Both the position numbers and the translations under genes were made by a program. From the NCBI GenBank assembly GCA_024226555.1, contig JAAELO010000871.1:1-45453 (forward strand): a stretch of DNA of 45,453 bases, in the 5' to 3' direction. Source of the DNA: Desulfobacterales bacterium (GTDB lineage: Bacteria > Desulfobacterota > Desulfobacteria > Desulfobacterales > JAAELO01). How positions within the stretch are numbered: position 1 is the first letter of the stretch; each line of letters begins with the position of its first letter. Positions 8,746 through 16,820 of this stretch are shown piece by piece. A model generated the notes under the pieces. That model was given only the letters and a program-made list of their open reading frames with translations, did not search any database and was not told the DNA's origin.

Positions 8746-8793
8746 TAAAAAGTTTAATTCTTTGGTATCTTTTAGACAAGGAGTACTTTCAGA

Positions 8794-11505
8794 ATGGGAG
8801 ATTGGGTAATTTATTGTAATTATGAAGAAGCGCGTGCGCATAAAAAATGGCTTGATAATGGAAGAAAAGGTGAAGGCCAATTCATACTTAAAGATAAAAA
8901 TTTAAGTGAAACTGAGAGAACTGGTTATGCCAGTAATATGACTGCCGCAAAGCTTATCCGGTGCAATTTAACACAATCTTCATTAGGATATATAAAATTA
9001 AATGAGTCTGAAGTAAAAAAATGTAACTGGGATGGTTCTGGTTTGAATAGTGCAGGTTTTATATCTGCTAATATTGATTCCTGTAATTTTGACAATTGCA
9101 ATCTCAGTGGTTCAAAGTTTGATAAAGCAAAAATTATTGATTCAACTTTCATAAAATCTAATCTGGAAAAATCACACTGGGAAAATGCGAAAACTAAAGA
9201 TTTGCAATTTAATGAAGTTATTATGAGCGGAGCAAAATTAAAAAATGGCAGCTTTGAAGATTGTGATTTTACTTCGGCTGATTTTTATTGTGCTGATTTA
9301 ACAGGAGCTACTTTTACAAATTGCAATTTTAAAGAGTCAAATCTTGACCTTGTATATATTGATGGCACAAAATTCATTAAATGCAGATTTTATAATTACA
9401 GAGGTAAACCTGATTTCATCTCTTGTGAAATTAAAGAAGCTGACCTGTCTGACAATATAGACTTTTCAGGCCATGATGCTTCTAATGAGCTTCACAAAAA
9501 ATGGTCTGACAAACAGTATTTCTCAAAAAAAATTAGGGTTGCCCATGAACTATGGTTAAAAAATGGGAAAAAAGGTTCTGGTCAAATAAACTTGAAAGAC
9601 CAGGATCTTTCTAAAACAACTATTTATAATGCTAATATTTCCAGTGGACGTTTTTTTAAATGTAAGTTCAAACAGGTTGATGCACGAAAGCTTATTTTAC
9701 ATGGGAGTGATATCAAAGATTGTGATTGGGAAGGTGCTAATCTTTGGTCTGCCACACTTACAAGAGCACGAATAGAGTCATGTAATTTCAGTGAAGGAAA
9801 TCTGGGTTTTGTTTTTTTAGATGAATCAGAAGTTCTCAACACAAGTTTTAAAAACATTAATCAAAAAATTCAATCCTTCAAAAATGCTTCTGGCATGAAC
9901 CTGCAATTTACTAACTCCAATTTGAACGGAACCTGGTTTGATAACTCTTTTTTTGAAAATTGTGATTTTAGTTATGCAAATTTAAACGGAGCTGATTTTA
10001 CCGATGCAACTTTTAAGAATTGTAATTTCAAAGAAGCAGAAATAAGAAAAACGAAATTTCTGAACACAAAATTCATTAATTGTGGATTTTGCAATTACAG
10101 AGGGAAGCCAGAGGTTTTATCATGCGAGATTATTGGAGCTGACTCGGGATATTTTGATCATTATTATTCATCAGATAAATTATTGGAAGAGTGGAGTAAT
10201 AAACTATATCTCTCCAAAGGAGATCTGATAGCACACAAAAAATGGCTTGATAATGACAGAAAGGGTAAAGGGCAAATAGTTCTTGCTAATGAAGATATTA
10301 GTAAATTTTGTTTGAATAATCTGGATATTACTGCCGCAAAGCTGAATTATTGTTATCTGGACAGATCTGAAGTAAAAGCGTTGATTTTAAATGAATCTGA
10401 AATACAAAATTGTAAATTTTATAATCATGACTTTAGCAACGCTCAATTCAATTCTGCTTCTTTGGAATCTACTGAATTTGAAGATGTTATTTTAACAGAA
10501 TCGTCCTGGCAAAAGGCTTCTGCAATAAAATTAAATTTTAAAAGTTCCATACTGATAGATGCAGATTTTGAAAATACCTTTTTAGAAGATTGCGATTTTA
10601 CATACGCAAATTTGTGTTATTCAAATCTCACAGAGGCGACTTTTATCAATTGCAACTTCAATTATGCAAATCTGGATTTTGTTATTTTGAAAGATACAAG
10701 GTTTATAAATTGCTGTTTTTGTAATTATAAAGGCCTGCCTGATCTTACTTCCTGTGAAATCAAAGATGCGAAGATTTCAGAGTCTTTGGGTCATGAGCTT
10801 GACCCCTCCGAACTATTATTAATGCAGTGGTCAGCCAAACTGTATTTATCAAAAAAGGAAAGAATTTCGCATAACAAGTGGCTTGATAATGATAAACGAG
10901 GTAAAGGGAGGATAGATCTTAAAGAAAAAGATCTTAGTAATGCTGAAATTGCTCACATTAATCTTGAAAGTGGTAGATTCATCAGGTGTATTTTCAGGAA
11001 CTCTTTAGCAAATTTTGTAAACCTTGCAGATGCCGAAATAAAAGAGTGTAATTGGGACGGTTCAAAATTAGTTTCAGCAGATTTCAGTTGTGCAAATGCT
11101 ACTGATTCTGATTTTAAGAAAACAGTTCAAACAGATTCTTCCTGGAGTTTTTCAAAAGGAGAAAATCTAAGTTTCAGGGAAGCTGTATTAAAAGAATCTA
11201 ATTTTGAAGAATCTGGTTTTGAAAACTGTGATTTTACCAGAGTTGATTTTTCCTGTTCCAATTTTACTTCATCAGTTTTCAAGAATTGTAATTTCAGAGA
11301 AGCAAACCTTGATAAGGTCAATCTTGATGAAACTGAATTTACCAATTGTGGTTTTTACAATTATAAAGGCAAACCTTTATTAAGTTTTTATGAGTCTGAT
11401 AATGAAATAAATTGTGAACTAACAGGAACAGACATGTCAGAAAATTTTGATCAGTCAGGCCCTGATGATTCAGACCACCTACTGGAAGAATGGACAAAAA
11501 GTTGA
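8794..11505 (+). CDS. Four-module pentapeptide-repeat protein
   Basis: A 903-residue soluble protein with AAGGAG ten bases before ATG. It is made of four tandem modules of about 210-240 residues. Each opens with a helix such as 'AHKKWLDNGRKGEGQ' (near residues 15, 250, 480 and 692). Each continues as a pentapeptide right-handed beta-helix, for example 'NCDFSYANLNGADFTDATF', and closes with 'NCGFYNYRGKP' plus a short 'LLEEWSNKLYLSK' linker. Pentapeptide proteins form rod-like helices; some mimic DNA and protect gyrase, but most have no known role. The modules are diverged in sequence yet keep their borders, so the gene grew by old internal duplication. It has no signal peptide and no operon partner. 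Confidence 0.88.
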   Translation: MGDWVIYCNYEEARAHKKWLDNGRKGEGQFILKDKNLSETERTGYASNMTAAKLIRCNLTQSSLGYIKLNESEVKKCNWDGSGLNSAGFISANIDSCNFDNCNLSGSKFDKAKIIDSTFIKSNLEKSHWENAKTKDLQFNEVIMSGAKLKNGSFEDCDFTSADFYCADLTGATFTNCNFKESNLDLVYIDGTKFIKCRFYNYRGKPDFISCEIKEADLSDNIDFSGHDASNELHKKWSDKQYFSKKIRVAHELWLKNGKKGSGQINLKDQDLSKTTIYNANISSGRFFKCKFKQVDARKLILHGSDIKDCDWEGANLWSATLTRARIESCNFSEGNLGFVFLDESEVLNTSFKNINQKIQSFKNASGMNLQFTNSNLNGTWFDNSFFENCDFSYANLNGADFTDATFKNCNFKEAEIRKTKFLNTKFINCGFCNYRGKPEVLSCEIIGADSGYFDHYYSSDKLLEEWSNKLYLSKGDLIAHKKWLDNDRKGKGQIVLANEDISKFCLNNLDITAAKLNYCYLDRSEVKALILNESEIQNCKFYNHDFSNAQFNSASLESTEFEDVILTESSWQKASAIKLNFKSSILIDADFENTFLEDCDFTYANLCYSNLTEATFINCNFNYANLDFVILKDTRFINCCFCNYKGLPDLTSCEIKDAKISESLGHELDPSELLLMQWSAKLYLSKKERISHNKWLDNDKRGKGRIDLKEKDLSNAEIAHINLESGRFIRCIFRNSLANFVNLADAEIKECNWDGSKLVSADFSCANATDSDFKKTVQTDSSWSFSKGENLSFREAVLKESNFEESGFENCDFTRVDFSCSNFTSSVFKNCNFREANLDKVNLDETEFTNCGFYNYKGKPLLSFYESDNEINCELTGTDMSENFDQSGPDDSDHLLEEWTKS

Positions 11506-11528
11506 ACAGATAAAGAAAATGACTATCC

Positions 11529-12639
11529 CTATCTTTTTTCTAAATTCGTTTGATTTGTTGGGAATACTACTGGTATGCCAGAACCGAATTTTATATCACC
11601 TACATATTTTTGCCAGGGTAGCTTTTTTATTTTACTACCATTGCTATTGCAAATAACGATTTGATAATATGTGTACGAATCATAAATCTTCGCTTTTTTT
11701 GAGCTTTGTATCAAAAACCTTCTGGTTTTCATATTTTTGTATGAAATAAATTTTCCATTATTACTAATTGAAATATCCGGAGTGTAATTTTTTACAAATA
11801 ATTTCTCCTTACTATTTGTAAACTTTTCCGGCATTTTAATTGTTTTATTTTTTTTTAAAATCAGTATCAAGCAAATGAAGTTTGTTTCCGGATAATCTGG
11901 CGATATGTTTCCCATCAGGAGAGAAGTATTTTTTTCCTTTTATTGTACGTAGTCGCTCTCCATTGGGACTCCATAATACAGTTCCTGATAATTTAGTTTT
12001 ATAATTTGTATAATACTTATGTAATACAGTAAGAATTTTATTATCATCTAATAAATGTATCCCGCGTACTGTTGTGTTCTTGTCTTTAGTTAATGTAATT
12101 TCCCTGATCAGCCTTCCTGAGAGTGACCAGTATCACAGTTTATCAGATACAATAGTAATTAATTGTTTCCCATCGTGAGTAAACTTAATATGACTAATTC
12201 TGGAAGAATGTGGCATTGAAGCTATTTTTTTACCCTTTAAATTCCAGATAGTGACAGGACTGAATGAGAACGATGTGCAAACAGCCAGATAATTTCCATC
12301 CGGACTAAATTTAACAACATTTAAATTTGAGAGTTTTGTTGGAATGTCTTTAATAAGATTTCCATCATAGGTCCAGAGCTTAATTGTTCCATCATTTGCA
12401 ACTGTTGCTATAATTTTTTTGCGTGGACTAAAAGAAATTGAGTTTATAAATGCATTATGGCCTGTTTGAATCACCATTTTTAATGGTTTTACTTTATCAA
12501 TTTTTTTAATATCAATCTTGCTAACATATGTATTAGTTGTGTTGCATGAATATGAAAACAAAACCATAGAGATAAAAAGAAAAAATAACTGTATTTCTGA
12601 ATTAAATGGAGTTAAAAGCCTGGATTTAATTCGAATCAT
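11529..12639 (-). pseudogene. Decayed WD40 beta-propeller lipoprotein gene
   Basis: The start at 12639 gives a signal peptide with lipobox 'LFSYSC' and then WD40 blades ('INSISFSPRKKIIATVANDG', 'VVKFSPDGNYLAVCTS', 'KFTHDGKQLITIVSDKL'). An in-frame TGA at 12133-12135 then interrupts it. The same frame goes on as 'YWSLSGRLIREI' and more blades ('FSPDGKHIARLSGNKLHLLD') until a run of nine A (T at 11848-11856). There the frame shifts and continues to 11529 as 'KTIKMPEKFTNSKEKLF'. One A fewer would restore it. With two lesions it is most likely a pseudogene of an exported propeller protein of about 370 residues. Phase variation at the homopolymer would explain only the second lesion. Confidence 0.75.
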
Positions 12640-12974
12640 AGTTTTTTTATATGCCGTATGTACCATACAAATGCAATCCTCCGGTGTGATCAAATTAAAT
12701 TCTAATATTATCATTAAAGAGGTAAAAGATGACATAAAAAAATTATCAAAATCCTCCTCCTCTTGAATAAGTTTTAATGGTAAAATGCCGAGATGGACAT
12801 AACAAATATTCATCATATTCCAGAGCCTTTTACAATAGATTTGGCTGAGGATGACAAGTGGATTGCCTTTTTAGTTCCAAAAGAAACTAAAAACAGATGA
12901 AGCTCACGATTAATTTGCAAGCTATTGTGCTTAATTGGATTGTAATAGTAATAGTTATCTTATAGATAAGATAC
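12640..12974. other. Intergenic stretch with small remnants
   Basis: No firm gene. The WD40 frame remains open upstream to 12816 but without a ribosome site or signal peptide. A 35-codon plus-strand frame at 12793-12900 ('DLAEDDKWIAFLVPKE') is protein-like and may be the tail of a lost gene. The stretch ends at MITE copy 4. Confidence 0.4.
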
Positions 12975-13106
12975 AGGGAACCTCTAAAAATTAGAAATTT
13001 TATTGAAATACAAGGGTGAGAAATAAATAGCGAGGCGATTTTACAACAGTTTTTTATTTCGAATAACATAGTATTTCGGTCAAAGATCAGTTTTTAGAGG
13101 TTCCCT
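12975..13106. repeat. MITE-like element, copy 4
   Basis: A 132-bp copy with the best-kept ends: 'agggaacctctaaaaa' and 'tttttagaggttccct' are perfect inverted repeats of 16 bp. The interior shares 'gcgattttacaacagttttttatt' type sequence with copies 1 and 2. No coding capacity. It defines the termini of the family. Confidence 0.85.
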
Positions 13107-13264
13107 AATAAAAAATAATTCAAACTTATCAAAACATGATAAGTTGAATGTAAGTACATAAAAAGACATGAGTAACACAACTGAAATAAAAAATATTATT
13201 TAGAAAACTTTGATGTATGGCGCGAAACGGCAAAGCTCGATGCAAAAAAGTGGAATGAGGGGTC

Positions 13265-13663
13265 TTGGAAAACTTTGTTGGAAAATGTGGTCGTTATATC
13301 TGGTTATCATCAACGGAATCAAAAAATTGGATAAGAGGAAGCGATTTTAAAAAATTTAATTCACAGCATTCTTTAGGAAGTATTTATCATTGTATTGGGG
13401 TAGAAGGAAACTTTATTGTTATTAAATGCAATAGAGCTGATAGTTATCGCGTTCACCCCAAATGGTTTAAGGTTGTTCCAGATACAGTCTTTTATGTTGG
13501 AGATAAAGTGGAAATATTAGATGGTTCCAAGGCCGGTTTAACAGGCTTAATTTCCAGTATGGGATGGCACTTAGAAAATAAAAAAATAATATACACTTTG
13601 ACAGTAAATGGTAAAACAAGAACCCGCAATTACTGGGATGAAGATATTAAATCTATAGAATAA
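13265..13663 (+). CDS. Hypothetical protein with SH3/KOW-like C-terminal half
   Basis: A 132-residue soluble protein. The best start is a TTG at 13265 with GAGG five bases upstream. Residues 75-130 ('FYVGDKVEILDGSKAGLTG' to 'NYWDEDIKSIE') look like a small beta-barrel of the KOW/SH3 kind. The N-terminal half has a second beta-rich segment with aromatic residues. Just upstream, in another frame, 13208-13270 reads 'FDVWRETAKLDAKKWNEGSW', which is also protein-like. So the original protein may have been longer and a frameshift may have removed its start. Function unknown; small accessory proteins of this size are often immunity-type factors, but nothing here proves it. Confidence 0.55.
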   Translation: MENFVGKCGRYIWLSSTESKNWIRGSDFKKFNSQHSLGSIYHCIGVEGNFIVIKCNRADSYRVHPKWFKVVPDTVFYVGDKVEILDGSKAGLTGLISSMGWHLENKKIIYTLTVNGKTRTRNYWDEDIKSIE

Positions 13664-13805
13664 AAGAAATTATACCCATAAAACCACTATATTTCTAAAA
13701 CCAAAGAAAGGCACCAATGTAGACACTATAACTGTGTCTAAAACTGAATAACGATACAAAAACCTGCTGGAACCTTAGTTATCAGCTCATAACAAATAAA
13801 ACAAT

Positions 13806-14057
13806 ATGGGAATGAACTCAACTGAAGAAGCTATAGAATTTATACATCTTCCATAGGGAGACTCAACAGCATTTTGTTGGTTTCTCTTATGGTAAGATTC
13901 CATAGTAACAGCCGAATTTATGAAGCTGTCTGGAATTAAGTATGAATTGTATTATTCCTTTACCGGAATAGATGCTCCTGAAATTGTTCAATTTATAAGA
14001 TCCAACTATCCTAAGTGTAAGTTTCTCCTGCCAAAAAGAACATTTAGAAGAATCTAA
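13806..14057 (+). pseudogene. Decayed PAPS reductase-like (PP-loop) gene fragment
   Basis: Pieces in two frames add up to the N-terminal third of a phosphoadenosine-phosphosulfate reductase-family protein of the kind common in phages. The first is 'STEEAIEFIHLP'. Then, in another frame, comes 'RETQQHFVGFSYGK', where 'GFSGGKDS' is expected. After a one-base loss follow 'DSIVTAEFMKLSGIKYELYY' and 'GIDAPEIVQFIRSNYPK'. A TAG at 13854 and a TAA at 14055 also break it. The PP-loop that binds ATP is altered (Y for G) and frameshifted, so the gene is dead. It lies just outside the tRNA-Leu fragment at the prophage edge and may be a relic of an earlier phage at the same site. Confidence 0.65.
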
Positions 14058-14171
14058 GTTCAAATGTTCGAAAGATTTGCAAAAGGATATAATGCGTGAA
14101 ATTATGAAAATAATAAAACAATCTTAAATGTTGACAGACTAAAGATTTTAACATATTAAGTGTTCGATTAT

Positions 14172-14214
14172 GCCGGAGTGGTGAAATTGGTAAACGCAGC
14201 GGATTCAAAATCCT
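14172..14214 (+). pseudogene. 5' fragment of a tRNA-Leu gene (CAA anticodon), probable attachment scar
   Basis: The sequence from 'gccggagtgg' to 'ggattcaaaatcc' matches the acceptor 5' strand, D arm and anticodon arm of a bacterial tRNA-Leu with anticodon CAA. After 'aaaatcc' the match stops: the anticodon stem 3' side is broken and no long variable arm, T arm or CCA follows. Integrases often cut within the anticodon region of tRNA genes. Prophage-type genes begin 230 bp downstream, so this is likely one border (att) of the prophage, with the missing 3' part displaced or lost. Confidence 0.65.
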
Positions 14215-14354
14215 GAAACACTACAATTCAAGACATACAATAACTGAACAAAACATTTTGTAACACACCGATTTTTCTATCGTTCACATTGTTTTTTGTC
14301 AATTTTGCAAACAGTTACAATTCAATGCATTTAGCTTAATTTTAGGACATGTTT

Positions 14355-14384
14355 TTGACACAATGCTTACTTTTTGCTTACTAA
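14355..14384 (+). promoter_or_regulatory. Putative promoter of the umuD'-like gene
   Basis: TTGACA at 14355-14360, an 18-bp spacer containing a direct repeat of 'gcttac', and TACTAA at 14379-14384. It is 64 bp before the start codon of the UmuD'-like gene. I do not see a clear LexA box of a known consensus. Confidence 0.4.
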
Positions 14385-14447
14385 ATATTTTTTTACCAAA
14401 TCTCTCTTTTGTCCCCATCTGTCACTCACTCATGTTAAAATATATTC

Positions 14448-14792
14448 ATGACTAATAATGAAAACCATAAGTTCATAGCTGAACCTCTTGACCTAAATAA
14501 AGAACTAATAAAAAACCCTATCTCAACATTTTATGTTCGTGTATCTGGTGATTCTATGACCGGAGCCGGAATTCATGATGGTGATATATTAATTGTAGAT
14601 AAGTCTATTGAGGCAATTGATAAGAAAGTTGTTATTGCTGTTGTAGATGGAGATTTCACTGTAAAAAGGTTCAGGGAAATAGATGGTAATGTTTCCCTGG
14701 TACCTGAAAATGATAAATATCCTGAAGTTGATTTATCCAGTTCTGAGGTTGAGATCTGGGGAGTGGTTACTTTTTGTGTTCATGAAATATAG
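14448..14792 (+). CDS. UmuD'-like S24-family protein, naturally short
   Basis: A 114-residue protein aligned with UmuD from its 'DLNKELIKNP' segment onwards. S36 in 'VSGDSM' and K73 in 'DGDFTVKRF' are the Ser/Lys dyad, 37 residues apart as in UmuD. It lacks the N-terminal arm and the Cys-Gly cleavage site, and an in-frame TAA lies 12 bases before the ATG, so a longer form cannot be made. UmuD' is the processed subunit that pairs with UmuC in the error-prone polymerase V; phage P1 HumD is a known natural UmuD' form. No umuC is near, so it may act with the host's UmuC or play another role. It is the first gene inside the prophage edge and has its own hairpin terminator. Confidence 0.85.
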   Translation: MTNNENHKFIAEPLDLNKELIKNPISTFYVRVSGDSMTGAGIHDGDILIVDKSIEAIDKKVVIAVVDGDFTVKRFREIDGNVSLVPENDKYPEVDLSSSEVEIWGVVTFCVHEI

Positions 14793-14794
14793 CT

Positions 14795-14828
14795 TCAGCC
14801 CATAGTCTTTCACGACTAAGTGGGCTGA
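14795..14828 (+). terminator. Hairpin after the umuD'-like gene
   Basis: Arms 'tcagccca'-'tagtc' and 'gacta'-'tgggctga' form a long stem with a six-base loop and a two-base bulge, three bases after the stop codon. It lacks a long T run. It lies between convergent genes and may serve both strands. Confidence 0.55.
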
Positions 14829-14855
14829 GATTCCTGTTTGTGAGTTGATGTTATT

Positions 14856-15383
14856 TTAAATTTCAAAGTCTGAATCAGAATTACTATCTGATTCAAAATT
14901 CTTACCCCTAAGAATATTATTTTTAGATTCTTTCCATTTTTCTAAACCGTCAGGTGCTCCATTAATACAGAGTATTATATCTTCTATGTATGAATCAAAC
15001 AACACTTTACTAATTTTAAAACCTTGTTCTTGAATTATTTTATCAATCGCTGAACGCATTGTGTTATTTCCAGCAACAAATATTTTGCTATGTTCTTCTT
15101 CTTCACTTAATCTAAGATTATTGAGCTCTGGTAAACAGTGTAAATAAAATTCATGCAATATGCCTTCTACAATATTTCCCACTTCATCATTATCATTTGA
15201 TATCTCTATCGTATTAGTATTCAGGTCGAATGCAGCTCCACCCTTTTTAACTTTACATGTTTTAATAACAATATTAGATTTATCCCTTAGAGAATTATTT
15301 AAAATTCCTTCTACAGCAACTCTTGCTTGATAAAAAATATTTCCTGTTTGTGCAAAAAGCCCTTGCCACCATGTAATACCCAT
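14856..15383 (-). CDS. Hypothetical protein
   Basis: A 175-residue protein I do not recognise. The N-terminus 'MGITWWQGLFAQTGNIFY' is amphipathic rather than a true signal peptide. The middle contains 'ILHEFYLHCLPEL', which recalls a protease zinc site, but the spacing is HExxxH instead of HExxH. The C-terminus ends in a low-complexity 'SDSNSDSDFEI' tail. It stands alone on the minus strand between the UmuD'-like gene and the secreted nuclease, in the cargo region at the prophage edge. It may be a lysogenic-conversion gene; no function is claimed. Confidence 0.55.
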   Translation of the reverse strand: MGITWWQGLFAQTGNIFYQARVAVEGILNNSLRDKSNIVIKTCKVKKGGAAFDLNTNTIEISNDNDEVGNIVEGILHEFYLHCLPELNNLRLSEEEEHSKIFVAGNNTMRSAIDKIIQEQGFKISKVLFDSYIEDIILCINGAPDGLEKWKESKNNILRGKNFESDSNSDSDFEI

Positions 15384-15627
15384 TTGTAACCATCCTTTTT
15401 TATAAATTAATAAATTTTCTGAAATATCAAAATTTCAGTATCATAGTAATACATAGCAATGCTTGTTCCATGTTTATCAAGATATTATAAAAATAGTATG
15501 AATATATATAGATCAACTATTTCCATAGTTTTAGATAAAAAAATATGATAGTAGTAATTATTAAAAAGTGGCATATAAATTATACAACTGGAAGATAAAC
15601 TGGACAATTTATTCAAAAAGTAAATTC

Positions 15628-16179
15628 ATGAAAAAACTAATACTAACAATCATAATACTATTATTTGCAACCTCTGCTTATTCAGCCAAATACAACCGTA
15701 AAAACTGGAAGCACTGGATAGATGCAGACAAAGACGGTCAGAACACCAGGCATGAAATACTAATCCGGGATAATATAGGAAAGATAAAATTTAAAACTAA
15801 GAAGAAACGCAGGGTTGTTTCTGGAAAGTGGATATGTCCTTATACCGGGAATACTTATTATAAAGCTTCTGATATGGATATAGATCATATAGTTCCTTTA
15901 AAGGAAGCTTGGAGATCTGGAGGAGCTGATTGGTCGAAGGAAAAGAAGAGGGCTTTTGCAAATGATCCTGAGAATCTGTTAGCTGTTGAAGATAATGCTA
16001 ATCAGGCAAAAGGGGCAAAAAGGCCTGATCAGTGGTTACCATACAACAAAAAATATTGGGCTTTTTATACTACTTTTTGGCTTAATATTAAAAATAAGTA
16101 TGGATTAAGAATGACAGATAAAGAAAAAAGCGTTCTATCAAAATTACATGGGTTTAAAACACCATATGTGGAAGAATAA
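15628..16179 (+). CDS. Secreted HNH-type nuclease (DUF1524-like)
   Basis: A 183-residue exported protein. Residues 1-19 ('MKKLILTIIILLFATSAYS') are a signal peptide, so I start at 15628 rather than at the upstream GTG (15568). The HNH core is 'DMDIDHIVPLKEAWRSG', followed by 'DPENLLAVEDNANQAKGAK' and 'QWLPYN', the layout of DUF1524-type His-Asn-His nucleases, in which the aspartate-histidine pair binds a metal and cleaves DNA. 'GKWICPYTGNTY' precedes the core. An exported nuclease may degrade extracellular or competing DNA, or help nutrition. It sits between phage genes and the att scar and is probably cargo. Confidence 0.85.
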   Translation: MKKLILTIIILLFATSAYSAKYNRKNWKHWIDADKDGQNTRHEILIRDNIGKIKFKTKKKRRVVSGKWICPYTGNTYYKASDMDIDHIVPLKEAWRSGGADWSKEKKRAFANDPENLLAVEDNANQAKGAKRPDQWLPYNKKYWAFYTTFWLNIKNKYGLRMTDKEKSVLSKLHGFKTPYVEE

Positions 16180-16361
16180 TAACCACATCAATTGTAAACT
16201 GGATATACCTTCATAGTACACCTCAGATAGCACACCTACTATTAGTACTCAAATTATACAACAAAATCAAACACTTCCCCATATGGCATAGTCATTGCTA
16301 ATTATATGTTTGAGTTTAACCAAATATACAAGTATAAGAATGTTGAAAAGGGGAATTCACT

Positions 16362-16754
16362 ATGAAAAAAATAATTATAACTTTTGCCTTGTTATTATTA
16401 TCAACCTCAAATTGCTATGCTCAGTATAAAATGGATTTTGATTTTGTAGATTATTTAATAACTACAACTTGCAGCCCAACAATATCATCAATGACTACAA
16501 CAGAAGATGCTAAAAATGGTAGATACACCTCATTAGATAGATTTGTAGCAGATAACTTAAATGACCTTACTATAGATATTGCAAAAGGGTCGGGTGAATA
16601 CATAGAAGCTCTTGCAGAAATAAAACAGATTTCAAAAGATGATAAGGAACTGTTCTTTGCAAATCTCAAAACTAACTTTGATATTATTTTTCCATCAACA
16701 GAAGTAGACCACAAATATGTGATATCTGAAATTAACAAAATTAGTGGGGTATAG
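16362..16754 (+). CDS. Secreted DUF3015-like protein
   Basis: A 130-residue exported protein with a clear signal peptide ('MKKIIITFALLLLSTSNCYA'). The mature part has 'SLDRFVADNLNDLTIDIAKG', 'GEYIEALAEI' and 'FANLKTNFDIIFPS', the pattern I know from the C-terminal half of DUF3015 proteins, which are periplasmic proteins of unknown role. The N-terminal half of that family seems shortened here. It lies 182 bp after the secreted nuclease on the same strand and converges on the tail-fibre gene. It has its own AAGGGG ribosome site. Both secreted genes look like lysogenic-conversion cargo. Confidence 0.6.
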   Translation: MKKIIITFALLLLSTSNCYAQYKMDFDFVDYLITTTCSPTISSMTTTEDAKNGRYTSLDRFVADNLNDLTIDIAKGSGEYIEALAEIKQISKDDKELFFANLKTNFDIIFPSTEVDHKYVISEINKISGV

Positions 16755-16820
16755 ATATTATAAAAAGTAAATAGGGGATTACAAAACAATCCCCACATCA
16801 GCATTGTTTATCTGTTCTAC

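Noticed and set aside
14172-14260. Functional tRNA-Leu
   Set aside because: There is no complete anticodon stem, variable arm, T arm or acceptor 3' strand after the break.
14856-15383. Zinc metalloprotease
   Set aside because: The motif reads HEFYLH (three residues between), not HExxH, and no third ligand pattern is clear.
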